A DNA stretch of 64,000 bases from Dioscorea cayenensis subsp. rotundata (lineage: Eukaryota > Streptophyta > Magnoliopsida > Dioscoreales > Dioscoreaceae). Position numbers and translations under genes: made by a program. Below the pieces are notes generated by a model. It worked only from the letters and a program-made list of their open reading frames with translations. It searched no databases and was not told the DNA's origin. Where the stretch lies: contig NC_052474.1 in the NCBI RefSeq assembly GCF_009730915.1, positions 6,545,501 to 6,609,500 of the forward strand. The letters run 5' to 3'. Positions 1 to 11,889 of the stretch are shown here, piece after piece; position 1 is the stretch's first letter; each line of letters begins with the position of its first letter.

Positions 1-79
1 TCTTCGGAATTTTATTAGTGATGTGCACTTTGATCCCTATCATGACAAGATATCTTTTGAATGTAAAATTTTCAACCAG

Positions 80-1230
80 GATTTCCCAGAAAGGCTCCTT
101 TTGACTTACAAACCAGAAGAAGTTACTGAATCTGCTGAGATTGCAGAACCATCCATTGAGGAGCCCAAGGCGATGTCTTCTGATATTGAAGTTGCATCTC
201 CGATTCCTGTGGCTGATCCTATTCCTAGGGCTGAAACTGATGATCTACTGGTAGGCCTTGTGCAAAAGATTTGATCATCTTTATCTCCACATCCACCTTA
301 ATGCCATCCTAATATGATTGTGCAGGGATTGAATAGCTCAGTTCCTGATGCATCAGAAATTGAGGAAAGCAATGCATTAGCTCTTGCAATAATTCCATCT
401 GGTATGTCTTTCAAATTTCTCTTACTAATACTTAATTACTTCATATTTACATAATTTGCATTGACACTGGTAAATGTTAAACTATTTCATTCTCAGTCTC
501 AGATGGTTCTACAAATTTGAATGGTTCTGGTACGATGCAAAACAAGGAATTTGATCCATCAGGATGGGAACTTGCTCTAGTTACGCCAAGCAGCAGTGAC
601 CCACCACCTGTTGAAAGCAAATTGGTTGGTTCTTTCGCTTCAGAACTGATTCAGTTTTCTTTCTTCTGCATTGACTTTGCTTCTTTAATCAAGGCATTTT
701 TTTTTTAATTTTAGTGTGGTGTGGGTTGAGATCATTATATTATCTGTGCAATTGTGTTAGGCTTTTTCCTGTTTAGGTTCTAATCTTGAAATGTTATGGT
801 CAAATCTTGATTTTTTTTATTTATTTTTTAACTCAAGGTGATGTCTATTCTATGCCTGCAGGCAGGGGGATTCGACAAACTTACATTGGACAGTCTATAT
901 GATGATGCCGCTTATAGACAGCAGAACAATTACTATGGAACAACAGCTCCAAACCCTTTCCTTGCACCTGATCCGTTTGCTATGTCAAACCAAATTGCCG
1001 CCCCACCTGCTGTTCAAATGGCTGCTATGGCTCAGCAGCAGCAGCAACAACAACAACAACAACAATGGTCCATGATGCCGCAGCCAAATCCCTTTATGCA
1101 GCCCATGCATCATCCGGCACCAATCACCCCAATAGCATCTAATCCCTTTGGTGATACGGGACTCGGAACATTTGGTGCTTACAATCCTCATCAACAAACA
1201 AATCCTTTCGGAAATCCTCAACTTCTGTAA
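80..1230 (+). CDS. Clathrin assembly protein with ANTH domain (PICALM2-like), C-terminal exons only
   Basis: Plant ANTH (AP180/CALM) proteins bind phosphoinositides and clathrin and help form clathrin-coated vesicles. The ANTH domain itself lies left of the window; only the C-terminal clathrin/adaptor-binding tail is here. Exons inferred: about 80-250 (acceptor at 79 or 89), 326-401, 497-624 and 862-1230, all in one frame across GT-AG junctions. Joined product contains AETDDLLGLN, SGWELALVTP and LAGGFDKLTLDSLYDD, the order seen in Arabidopsis At4g25940/At5g57200 as I recall them. The tail has repeated NPF motifs (EH-domain ligands), DPFAMSN, a run of 11 glutamines after MAQ (codons about 1033-1068), and ends NPFGNPQLL. 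The donor at 625 (GTTGGT) is weak but the junction gives the conserved LAGGF. Family assignment is strong; the exact paralogue is inferred. Confidence 0.88.
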
Positions 1231-1791
1231 CTTAGTTGTGCTTCATATACAATTTTTCAGTGTCATTTGTGGAGCATGTTTGCACTCCCATCATGGCTGT
1301 GATTTCTTATATGAGGTTATATCAATGTATATGGACTTAAGTTACGGTACAAATTTGTAGTGCATGGTTTTTGTATGCTGTGGTAGCAGTCCACAGGCAC
1401 TGTGAAAAAGCAATATTAAATACCCATTCAGTTGTTCTGCTTGTGATTTTAATTAGGGCTCGAGTCAATCTGTATTTATAAGTGGAAGGGTAATTTTTCC
1501 AGATCACTCATGCTTTTAAAACTTCATTTCTGTAATTACTTTTATGACAAGGAGTTTGTACTCTAGATTATTTTTATATAGCTGTTTCCTTATTTTATCA
1601 CAATAGTTCTTTTGTTCATGTGTCTGCAATTTGAAACTTAGATCACCTGCACCTCCAAATGAAAATGTTTTCCTTTTTAATTTCTTACTTCATCACAATG
1701 ACAAAACAGAGAAGCTATATCAACCACAATCTCATAGTCATTAATCATAAGAACAAGTTCACCATGAACTAATATCAAGCATGGGATTTCC
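1231..1791. other. 3' untranslated/intergenic stretch between convergent genes
   Basis: AT-rich DNA between the stop codon of the clathrin assembly gene (+) and that of the PPR gene (-). It should hold both 3' UTRs. I see no conserved ORF or repeat. Confidence 0.6.
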
Positions 1792-3479
1792 TTAACCAAA
1801 CAATGGCATCTTCCTCAACCTATCAAGCTTCAAACCCATACTTATAGCTACATCGCGTTTTCCTCCATCGATAAGAGCTTCTTTTAGATTCCCATACAAC
1901 TGACCTGGAGGCCTAATACCTTTATCCAGCATCTCCTGAAAGTATCTGCAAGCCTCGTCGAGTCTGTTCTCGACACACAGTCCATTGATCAGCGATGAAA
2001 ACATATGCATGCAAGGAAGGATTCCTCTCTCATTCATTTGTTTCCATACTTTCAAGGCCATGTCAACTCTTTCATTGGTACAGAACATACTAACCATCAT
2101 GCTGTATGTATTGATCTCCGGCTCGCAACCAGGCTCCCTACTCATCTTCTGAAAAATATGATATGCCTCGTCTGTTTTCTTGGCTTTTATAAGATGATGC
2201 AGGATGATTTCATAAGTTCGAGCATTCGGACCAATACTGAAACTCTTCATATCATCCACAAACTCTGAAAGCATTCTCAAATTGCAGCACAGAACAGTAA
2301 GCACCAACAACTGCATTATATGTCGGTAACTCAGGCGCAAAGCCTCTAGCTTTGGATAGCTCAAAAAACGCCAGAGCTTCATTCAATCTCTCATCAGATC
2401 CTAATCCATTTATAAGAGAACAATAAATGTGAGGACTTGGTTTGATTCCCTTCATCTCCATCTCATGAAATATTTTAATGGCCTCATCGTGTTTATTCGA
2501 CTTGCAGAAAGCATTGATGAGTATACCATATGTAACAACATCAGGTTCAAACCCAGCATCTAACATCTCTGCATAAACTGAATTCATCTCTGACAAATCC
2601 CTGTCTTTCCCCCAAGCTTCCAAAAGAATGGTATAAGTCTTGAGATCAGGAGTGAACCTCTTCCTCCTCTTCATGTCATTAAAAATCTCCTGAGCTTCAG
2701 CAACATGCTTTGATTTGCTAATAGTATCAATCAAGCAATTATAATCAGATAATTCAGGACTGAGACCATACTTCTCCATCCTCTCAAAAGCATCAATAGC
2801 TTCTTTAATCTTCCGAGCTCTGGCATATCTCCGAACAATCAGTCCGAAAGTCTCTTTCGTCAGTAGACGCAGAACACTCATAGAATCCACCAAACTCCAA
2901 ACCAATCTAAATTGTTTGATCTTGCCAAGTGCTTCAATAAGACAATGAAAACTCTCAGTGGTATGTTTAAAACCAGGCTGCGTCTCAGCCCAACGGAAGA
3001 AGGCCAGAGCCAGCATTCCTGCATTACTTAGTTTCTTCAGCACCTCAACCACAAGCGGAGGAGATACCTGCACTCCAGACTTATCCAGACAAAATGTGAC
3101 CATGGAGCTTGATTGGTTTGAGAGCAAAACACAAATCTTTTCGGCATCTTCCGAGACTCTCCGACTGTCAGAAGCTGGAGTTTCATTGACTGTGGCATGT
3201 CCAACGTAAAACTCAGTGTTTGCCACACCATGTATTGATTTTTGACAAACTTTCCTGTATCTATTTGCTTCAGAGGCATTTCGTCGAACAGTTGGTGGGC
3301 AATGTGATCCGAGAGTGGGACTAAACCTCGGACACTCACAAGAAGGCTCTTTGCGTATGCTGGATGGCGAACTGGACGATCCGAGCTTGAGAGGATGGTG
3401 ATGATAAAGAGGAATCAAAGCTGAGAGAGTGTTTTGTGGATTTGGATAGCAAACGGGCACACATGAAGCAGTGATTCAT
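1792..3479 (-). CDS. P-class pentatricopeptide repeat protein, mitochondrial type (At1g71060-like), with frameshift
   Basis: PPR proteins bind organellar RNA and act in its processing. This intronless gene matches Arabidopsis At1g71060 nearly end to end as I recall it: KKLSNAGMLAL, LGKIKQF, KPSPHIYCSLINGLGS, NARTYEIILHHLI, GMHMFSSLI-like CMHMFSSLI, and the C-terminus DRLRKMPLFG. About ten 35-residue PPR units lie between residues 160 and 540. Two frames are needed: the upstream frame runs to the stop at 2252 (ends FENAFRVCG) and conserved sequence resumes as FVDDMKS in the -1 frame, so one extra base sits at about 2263. The start is also unclear: the frame carrying the conserved body has no ATG near its 5' end, while the ATG at 3479 opens a short basic, Ser-rich leader (MNHCFMCARLLSKS) in another frame. 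Either there are two indels (assembly error or decay) or a 5' intron. Both halves look selected, so I call a gene rather than an old pseudogene. Confidence 0.82.
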
Positions 3480-4343
3480 TGGTGCTGTACAAGAAAGTGC
3501 AGAGAAGCAAAGACTATCAAACAGGGGTTTTTTTCTACTGTGGGGGCGGGCATATATGGATGGGAATTATCTGTACATAACCACCGCTTATACTTTTAAA
3601 AAATATATATTTATCTGAAAAAAACTCTTTCATTACTTTCTGAAAAGTTTTAATGATGATTCGACTATCAATAGACAGTTTGATTTAATTGTTGATAAAT
3701 TCATTAAATATGGTTGATGAATGAATGATTACTGAAGATCAATTTGTTTGTGCTTTTAACTCAACCCTAACTTAATATATAGTATTTGTATACTTAATAA
3801 TTCACAAATATTGGTTCTAAGTAGCAACTCTAGCTTATATACATGCTAATTTAATCTCTTACTACTAATTTGAAAATTATAAATATTTATATATAATTGA
3901 AAGAACTGATATATTATTAAATTACTGAAATTTTTCAATAATAAGTTTTATTTGCCCACCAACTGAATAGAAGATGCGCCTCTTCCATTAAACTAACTTG
4001 TTAAAAATAAATTTACTCAATTTTAAATAAAAATTCTATAAAAAAAATAAATCTGTCATCATTTATATTTTTTATATGTATAAATATTCAAATTCGAAAT
4101 CATTTACGTACACAACCTATGGCTCGGTCATTTGGACCAATTTCTATATTAAAAATAAATTTAATCTTTCACAATTTTGGCGTGGTTTAACTGACCCAAA
4201 CACAAGTTTCTTCTAAAAATGACTTGAAATACCATTTTTTTATTTTTTATTTTTTTAAAAAAATTTCAAACTAAGATTATAACCAAAGAAAGTGGTAAGT
4301 TGTGATATTTGGGAAAGAGAGAAAGAGGATCTCGTTAGCGAAG
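3480..4343. other. AT-rich intergenic region between divergent genes
   Basis: Separates the divergent PPR (-) and Cys/His-protein (+) genes and must contain both promoters. Strongly AT-rich with homopolymer runs; no ORF, recognisable repeat or clear TATA box could be tied to either start. Confidence 0.5.
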
Positions 4344-7001
4344 ATGGCGGGACTCGGAGCCAGTGTGCGATTGCCGCTGGTTTGTTCTCGCGTTGAGCCC
4401 CCTTTCCATAGCGTGGGAGCCGGCAGGACTGCAGTGATCCACAGCCACGCCAATCGGACACCGCTGGCGCTGGTGCTGGCGCTTCGAGGGTGCCCCTCGG
4501 TGATTCGATGCACGATTGGCCCTGATCCAGTCCTGCGAACCTGCAAGAACTGTAAGCAACCGTTCGACCCCTCTGTCAATCACCCTCGAGCATGCCGCTT
4601 CCACACCGCCCATTTTGGTGGTCAGTCTTCCTTCCTCGAGCATGCCAATTCGTAGTTAATTGTTCTTGTTGGATTCTTTTTTCCTTGATTTATTAATCTG
4701 TGGCATGGATTGACTTTCCAATCAATGTGGATGTGTCTGGTACTTCTGGCGTAAAAGAAAGATGTAATTTTGCTATGCCTTTAGACTAAATTTTGAACTC
4801 AACCTTAGTATCTACTTGTTCGGTTGAATATGATTTTGGAGCTGTTGTTCTCTTGCTTGTATGATCCAAAATTTGTCAATTTGGGAAAAATGTGTATGAG
4901 GATTGAAAAACCAAAATGTCCCCTCGAAGGCCAAAATGCATTTTAGGTAGGATTTCGCTATTTTCTTCTATGCAAATGTTTCAAAGGATGCACAACTGTC
5001 TTACATTGGATGAAATTTTAGCTAAAATTGAATCATTGGATTTATGTCATGTGCTCATATTTGACACTTTATTTGTCTTTCATAATCATATTTGAGATAC
5101 AATGGTGCACATGTTGCATGAATTGCTTAATGTATAAACCATTGCCTAAATTCCTATAAGCATAAATGGTACTATATGTTTCATGACAAATCAGACCATA
5201 TGCTCAAGCGAAAAGCGAAGTTCCTGAGCTAACTTAGCAGAAAGCGTCATTCTTTTCTGACCAGTCTACTCAATTTGTAATAAGTATAAGACTTAAGAGA
5301 AAATTTTGTGCAACATAATTTGGTGAGGTTTTGGGTGCTCACCACCTCTTATTGTTGTATGTTACTCCAAAATAAAATAAAATAAAATAAATAAAAAAAT
5401 GTACAAAGCGGAGATAATGCATTAGCGCTGTGAGTTGCTTGATAGTAAAAGAGTTCAAGAATACTTGGGAAGTGGATTTAGATTGCCTTGTAAAGCAAAC
5501 CTGGAGTTGAGTTTGCCCCTTTTGTGGTTGTCTTAGTTACAGACTATTCGATTAAGGAAATAGTTTTGTGATATTTGCATCATGTTCAAGAAAAGAATGC
5601 AGAAAATGGAAGAAACTAGAGAAAACATGGGACAATTAAAAAGGTTGATGAAACAGAAGAAATGATCTGAAATGGCCTTGAAGAAAATTTGTCTTCTAGG
5701 TTGTATTTACATACCCAAAAAAAAAAGAAAAGAAAAGAAAAGGTAATAGTAATAATAGCAATTTGCTATTTTTTGAAATGTTTACAACTACCTTAGCAGA
5801 TTTTACATGCTTGCTTTTGCTTATGCTACAAATTCAGATAAATCAAGACCACTTTATATTTCACACTTGCTAGAATTGTTGCCTATAGCATTATGCTATT
5901 TTTGTGCTGGATACTATAAATAAATGGTCAATTTTATATCATGTGTTTATACTTCACCTTTATATAAAATCAGATTGTAGCTGGAAGATTTATTTTTCCA
6001 ATAAGATTATTCAAGTATAACTTCTTCTCAAAATAGGTCCTCCATAACAATTGCAAAACTAGAAGGTGGCGGAACAATTGTCTCACATTGATCTGGACAT
6101 TATCTAACAATACCGGTCCCTTGTGTTTGGATGGGGATTATAGGGGGATTAAGGTTAATGTCTAAATTGATGTATTCTCCACCCTTACTTGATGTTGTTT
6201 TGTTAAAGTGGAGGAATAAGCAAATAGTCCTCTCACTTAGTATTAGCTAGGAGGAATATAGAAGGAATATTTGACTTTTATTTCCTATATAAGGAATGCA
6301 GTCCCCTTTTTAGGTCTTGTTTGGATTGGTTTATCAAAAAGTGCTTTTTTATAGTTTAGTAGAAGTGCTTCTGAAAAAAAGTGTTTTCTCCAGAGTAAGT
6401 TAAGCACTTTTTGTATTTTCTGTTTGGATTAATGTAGAAGTATAAGCTGTAAAAATAAGCTAAAAACAGTTTTTTTTTCATAAGCTGTTTATGACTAGCT
6501 TTTTAAAAAAAACTGTTTTTCAGCTTTTTTTTACAGCTTTTGCTTTTTCAGAAAAGCCAATACAAACACCATTTTTGGAACCCAGAAGTGCTTAACTTAT
6601 AAAAAAACACTTCTGGGTTTTCCAAAAGCCAATCCAAACAATTCTTTATCCTAACACTTGTTGATTTGCTTTCATTATACTTTGAGAAACAAATACTTCC
6701 ACGTTTACTAGACTGATTGAACTGTTGAAATCTTGTCCTCTATTTCTTTGGTCAAGACACTTTCAGAAGATATTTATTTCTTTTGTGAGTTCAAACATTC
6801 ATCAAAGGTCCTCTGGTTAGTAATACTTCATTCCTTACAATGTCAGGAGAAACAAAGAGGAAATTTGAGAGTGTGTACACTGGAGGGACAATGAACACTC
6901 CTGATTCAGGCCAAGTATTCCAGTACTGGCATTGTTGTGGCTCTGAAGATCCGTTTGATGCTGGCTGTACTGCAGCTCCTCATTGCTCATACGATGATTG
7001 A
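4344..7001 (+). CDS. Small conserved Cys/His-rich plant protein, two exons, probable organelle import
   Basis: Exon 1 is 4344-4620 (ATG context AAGATGGCG), donor GTCAGT; exon 2 is 6847-7001, acceptor TGTCAG; joined length 143 residues. The junction rebuilds HFGG-ETKRKFESVYTGG. The C-terminal 80 residues carry CKNC, HPRACRFHTAHFGG, TMNTPDSG, YWHCCG, PFDAGC and end SYDD. The C-x2-C, C-x2-H, H and CC pattern suggests one or two zinc sites. This C-terminal block is familiar to me as an uncharacterised plant protein, but I cannot give a locus or function. The first 60 residues are Arg/Ser/Ala-rich and lack acids, compatible with a chloroplast or mitochondrial transit peptide (inference). The 2.2-kb intron contains a MITE. 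The next gene is convergent, with its stop 330 bases beyond. Confidence 0.83.
6316..6642. mobile_element. MITE with TTGTTTGGATTGG terminal inverted repeats (intronic)
   Basis: Starts near TTGTTTGGATTGGTTTATCAA and ends CCAAAAGCCAATCCAAACAA, its inverted complement. Sub-terminal AAGTGCTT and GAAAAGCC blocks are also mirrored. A related copy is at about 32201-32797. The target duplication is unclear. It lies in the intron of the Cys/His-protein gene. Confidence 0.7.
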
Positions 7002-7332
7002 TTTGACTCCTGGTAAATCTTTGATCTATGTTTTTCTCACCCTTGTCGAGAGCCCTTCTATTTCTCTTATTCCAGTTAAACTCATAACTCATATTCCTCA
7101 GTCATTGTAGTTATTACCTGAATGTATATTGCAATTCCATGTTCAAACACCATTCAAGCACTACAACAGACATTGTATAATTTCAATGAAAACAAACAAT
7201 ACAACACAGAAGAAGGAAGCTTTGTTTTTCCATGAAAACAAAGAGAAATTACGAGGGGAAAAAAAAACAATAACAACAACAACAACAACAACAACATGAA
7301 GGAAGAAAGGAGAAATAGGAACATGTTGCCCA
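7002..7332. other. Short convergent intergenic region with (AAC)n microsatellite
   Basis: 3' flanks of the Cys/His-protein gene (+) and germin-like gene (-). An (ACA/AAC)n tract of about nine units lies at 7269-7296, close to the germin-like stop and probably in its 3' UTR. Nothing else seen. Confidence 0.6.
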
Positions 7333-8022
7333 TCAGATATTAACTAATTTAGCTTTAGAGGCTCTGACAGTGGCTTCATCAAGCTGGAAGACCTTGGAAA
7401 GAAGGCCGTCAGGAATTGAGGGTGTTGATCGAAAGAGAGACTTGGGAACACTGATTCCTCCTGGCAACTGACTGTTAAAAGCTGCATATGTCTGTGCCTT
7501 CCCCTTGCCAATGTTGCATTGGAAATGCATGAGACCCCGGGGCACAATGAACATCTCACCTTTCTTCACCACCTTGGAGAAGTACTTGTTATCAGCTGTA
7601 ATGATACCGATGAATAGTGTACCCCGAACGACTATCACAAGCTCCGAAGCACGAGGGTGAGTGTGTGGTGCATTGATGCCTCCGGGTGCAAAGTCGACAC
7701 GATTCATGGACATGCCCATGGTGTTGAGGCCCGGGAACTTTACGACAGTGCCGTGTGTAGTGAAGGAGCCGAACACATTGCTGGTATTGCCCTCCTTGGC
7801 TAGGACATCAGAGACGAGATCATCTGCTGTGACTTGTGAGGCCGGTTTGCAGGGATACCCATTTGCAAATCTCTGGCCTGTACTTAAATCAGCAATGCAA
7901 ATGTCATCAACTGGATCAGGATCTGCATGACAAACATATGAGAAGTCTAGTAACAATATGATCATCAGTATCATGGACATCAAGAGAAACAAGGTTGTTG
8001 CAGTGGTAGTCTGGCCTGCCAT
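7333..8022 (-). CDS. Germin-like protein (cupin, secreted)
   Basis: 229 residues from ATG at 8022, normal length for germin-like proteins: homo-oligomeric, Mn-binding beta-barrel glycoproteins of the plant cell wall, often with superoxide dismutase or other oxidase activity. Residues 1-33 form a signal peptide (hydrophobic LFLLMSMILMIILLLDFSYV, cleavage likely after CHA). The mature chain starts DPDPVDDICIADL with the conserved Cys pair (ICIADL, GYPCK). Cupin box 1 is GGINAPHTHPRASELVIVVRG-like, giving His, His and Glu ligands; box 2 is GEMFIVPRGLMHFQCN with the fourth ligand His and Asn. One N-glycosylation sequon, NTSN, follows AKEG. No intron is needed. An upstream in-frame extension lacks homology, and the TATA box at 8086-8092 fits the chosen ATG. 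Substrate or enzyme activity cannot be read from sequence. Confidence 0.95.
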   Translation of the reverse strand: MAGQTTTATTLFLLMSMILMIILLLDFSYVCHADPDPVDDICIADLSTGQRFANGYPCKPASQVTADDLVSDVLAKEGNTSNVFGSFTTHGTVVKFPGLNTMGMSMNRVDFAPGGINAPHTHPRASELVIVVRGTLFIGIITADNKYFSKVVKKGEMFIVPRGLMHFQCNIGKGKAQTYAAFNSQLPGGISVPKSLFRSTPSIPDGLLSKVFQLDEATVRASKAKLVNI

Positions 8023-8085
8023 TCTATTTCTTTTCCTTTCTCTGTGTGTTAGACTGTGTGGTTGGAGATGGCAGTTTGGACATGC

Positions 8086-8092
8086 ATTTATA
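8086..8092 (-). promoter_or_regulatory. TATA box of the germin-like gene
   Basis: TATAAAT on the minus strand, 64 bases upstream of the ATG at 8022, implying a start of transcription near 8060 and a short 5' UTR. Confidence 0.6.
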
Positions 8093-9507
8093 GTTGATTG
8101 AGGGAAGCTAGCTAACAAGAGTGCCAGATGAGCATGAAAATGATATGGGACTGGATGCTTGTGAGCTTTGATCTGTGATGGAGACAATATGGAATTTATG
8201 GAGCAGTTTTGTCCTGGATAGCATCACTTGGTCCATCTGGAGGGGATGGCTTAATTTAGAGATTAGTGGTCTGAAAATAATACTCGTCCGCCCTTCACTT
8301 GTTTTAATGTGTAGAACTATGGGAAGTATAATGTTGGAAATTGATCGCCTAGTGTAGATGACTTGGTAGATGAAAAACATGAGATGACTAAGCAAGTGAA
8401 GATGAACTTTGGTTTCCATCATTTGGATCATTTGCTTTTCATATGTTCTTTAAACAACATGAAATATGACAAACATTAAAGTGAGGTAGAAGATAAAGGT
8501 GAAAATCATAATGCAATCAAACTAGAGATGCTTATACCGGTTGCAGTGTTTAAATGGTTTGTAATATTCATTTTAGCCTTTGCTTTTAAAATATTCAATA
8601 TTCTCTCTCTAAAACAAAAGTATTTATTATTATCCTTATTATTACCATATTAACACATTAAAAAAATAATACTTTTTGAATAATTTCTTTGCGTTGAAAA
8701 ATTAACTAATATTCATTTTAAACTAAAATTGCCATTTTACGGCATTAGAGACTAACAAATTTATCATGGCAGCGAAAAAAAAATTATACAGATTTTTTTC
8801 TTAAAAAGAGTTGCTTGTCATCTATTTGTTAAAAAAAAATAATAATAATACCAAATAATTATATAAATAAATATATACATATACATTAGAACTAAACAAT
8901 TATCTCTCTCGTCTTTTTATTTGTCCCGTTTTAAAAGGGTTATATAGTTTTTTTTGTGTCTTTAAAAAATTTATAAAACATTAAATATTTTTCTAAAAAT
9001 TTACACTATATTTAAGCATATTTTTAAAAACATATTTTAAATAAAAATAAAATTTAAAAATTAATATATTTTTTTATAAATTTTAGATTACCAACTAATT
9101 TTAATAAAATTTTTTCAATTCATATGATTTAGTTGTAATTTAGTTAAAATTGACAAATAAAAAAACCATAGAGTATATTCAAACACGATGATTGCATCTA
9201 ACAATTTGAAAATATAAAAAAACAAAGATGAACATTACATCAACAAATGAAGCATTTTTCAACCATCATACAAACATGATTCCAAGTAGTTTAAGAGGAA
9301 ACCATCAATGAGGTGCAGGTTTAAGTATCAAGACTGATTTAAACTTAAATGCAAGACATTAATAACGAAACTCTTACAAACAAGTCATTAATTAACCTGC
9401 TCCAGGTCTAAGAAAACAGGAAATACAATTAGTTCAATAGAGTAAACACCGCTCTCAAACTCAAAACGGCAAAAAGATTCTAACTTGGAAGGCCTTACTG
9501 GCGTGTT
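8093..9507. other. AT-rich intergenic region
   Basis: Upstream flank of the germin-like gene, then AT-rich DNA with homopolymer runs, then the probable 3' UTR of RACK1 (about 9190-9507). No convincing ORF, inverted repeat or RNA gene. Confidence 0.5.
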
Positions 9508-11812
9508 CTAGTAACCTCTCGTGATTTCCCAAACTCTAATTACACCATCAGTGTAACCAGTGTACAGAGTGCTCCCATCAGAGCTCCAGCTCAAACTTGT
9601 GCAGTGCAGCAGCTGGCAACACAAACTCATTAGATTTCTTTATCAAGGTAAGAAACATTATGTACAGATGCAGTATGCAGGGACAAATTATTAATCAGGA
9701 AATCCAGCACATGTTTTCTAATGGTTCATCATAACATAAGCAAAAAAACATCCTAAATCTGCCGAAGGGAATCTTCTACAATTAAATGGTTCGCAAAACA
9801 TGGAGTTGCAAACTATAGTCTAGCTCTTGTTGAAGCAACACAAACATAATATATCATAACATGATCTTCACACACCATCTAATATAGCAGATCAAAGTAA
9901 AAGCAACAAGATTTTGGTCTAAGAGAACTAAAATTGGGGTGAACTGAATTTAGCCAATTCAAGGTTATTGGCAAAAGAGGCTTAGAAAAGTAGTAGATGT
10001 CTCATCTCAGAATGGAGTGAAACTCTTGAAAATATTAACCAAGGATAGGAAATTGTAGGTCTTCTTTTGCGATGATTAGTAAATAGTGGTCATCAGGCTA
10101 ATAATGGCAGTCAAACATTTCCCACAAGAAAGTGTAAACCTATCTCTGATGCATATAGAACAGTCGATATGATTCTATAAATTGCATTACAGTTAACTCT
10201 GTGAGTAGTTTATATTCTTAAGTTCGGATCAAATGCAAACAATGATTTCCTTATGCATTCATAAGACATATATTAATGCGGTTCTCTATCTTGATTCAAC
10301 ATAGACTATAAAGAACATGTATGCATCAGCTAAAAGCAACTTATATGAATGTTTTGCACCAAAAACTCATGTCAGTGTAAACAATTTGAATAAAAATAAT
10401 AACATAGATCTATAAAAGCTACCAAAAGCTCTAACCCCCAAATGTACCTAACAATACAAAGAAAAACACAACAATGCTACAAATAATCATGCTGAAACAA
10501 AATAACAGAACCACAGCCAATTAAAGTTAACTTTAAGGAAGCCAAAATCAATGATGCTCACAATAAGTTTGTCAACGTGAAAACTAATAGGAACACATCT
10601 TATAGACCATGCAACAAAAACATAACTGAGGCAAATAAAACATGGTAAAACAAGAACACAAAGCAAAACCTAACCAAAAATCTTAGCATGGTTCTTAGAA
10701 GAATAAAAGATTCAGCATTCAGAGACCAATCTACTGATGCAGCATCATACATTCATCACCAACATGTATGCATCCAAGTAAAACTTATACAAAGCATATA
10801 AACTATATTAACCATTAAGAGAAATACTAGACCCAAACAAACAAAATAGACTTAAAACTAAAAGGAAGCAACCACAAAACATACATTTCTACCGATTTAA
10901 AGTCAAATCCCAATATATTACGCAAAGATAAGTTAATATTCGTTATACCTGATTCTTTCCAGTGGTTGCTTCGGGCTTGAGATCCTGCACAATGGACTTA
11001 CTCTCCAGGTCCCAGATCTTGACACTGACCTCAGTAGCAGCACAAAGCCAGTACCTGTTAGGGCTGAAACATAGGGAGTGGATGATGGCTCCAGCCTCAA
11101 GCGAGTAGAGCTTCTTCCCTTCGGCCAAGTCCCAAAGCAGGGTCACCCCGTCCTTACCACCACTAGCACAAAGAGAACCATCAGGGCTGACAGCGACGGC
11201 ATTCACGTAGCCTCCATGGCCGGTGAGGGTGGACCGGAGCTTACAGTTCGTCAAGTTCCAGATCTTTACCGTCCGATCCCAGGATCCAGAGACGATTGTA
11301 GGCTGGTAAGCGTTGGGGCTAAAGCGAACGCAAGAAACCCACCCAGTGTGGCTGTCGGCGTCTTGGATGGTGTACTTGCATTCGCCGAGGGTATTCCAAA
11401 GCTTGATGGTTCGGTCACGGGAGGCGGAGACGATCTGGCGATTGTCAATGGAGAATGCGACCGAGAGGACGTCCTTGGCATGGCCAACGAAGCGGCGGGT
11501 GGTGACCCCGGTGGCAAGGTCCCAGAGACGGAGCTCACCGTCCCAGGAGCCGGAGAGAGCAAACTGGCCATCGGATGAAAGGACCACGTCCTGGACGAAG
11601 TGGGAATGGCCAGTGAGGCGACGACGAGGGACGCCGTACACAGTGTTCGCCGGATCTCCGGTGCCCGTCTCTTTGGTGAGGTGCCAGACAAGGACGGACT
11701 TGTCGCGGGAGGAGGAGACGATCATGTCGGAATTGTCGATCGGAGTGGCGATCGCCGTCACCATGTCAGAATGACCTTTCAACGTGCCCCTGAGGACTAG
11801 AGTATCCGCCAT
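9508..11812 (-). CDS. RACK1: RACK1, receptor for activated C kinase 1 (40S ribosome-associated WD40 scaffold)
   Basis: Two exons: 10949-11812 (288 codons) and 9508-9612 (34 codons plus stop), separated by a 1.3-kb GT-AG intron in phase 0; total 322 residues, close to the usual plant length. RACK1 is a seven-bladed WD40 propeller on the 40S head near the mRNA exit and a scaffold for kinases and hormone/defence signalling. Visible: start [24 protein letters not shown], seven GH...WD units (WHLTKE, LWDLATG, LWNTLG, IWNLTN, LWDLAEG, IWDLESK, VWEI), and the loop [25 protein letters not shown] typical of the family. Exon 2 encodes [19 protein letters not shown] and TDGVIRVW. The end, EITRGY, differs slightly from the GIGRY I recall in other plants. 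Start, intron position and length support an intact gene. Confidence 0.97.
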
Positions 11813-11889
11813 TCTCGGTGCTGGCCGGAGCTCGCAGAGAGGTGGAAAATGGGTACTCCGCTGGCACTGCGCCGCCGAGGGAGGATTTC

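Noticed and set aside
985-1221. Minus-strand frame with a poly-leucine run
   Set aside because: Antisense of the CAG/CAA glutamine tract in the clathrin assembly gene; no homology.
3037-3339. 100-codon frame overlapping the PPR gene
   Set aside because: Out-of-frame with the conserved protein; considered as an alternative N-terminus but does not join the PPR body without a further shift and lacks similarity.
11078-11774. Long frames antisense or out of frame to RACK1 exon 1
   Set aside because: GC-rich coding exon gives open shadow frames; the WD40 frame explains the sequence fully.
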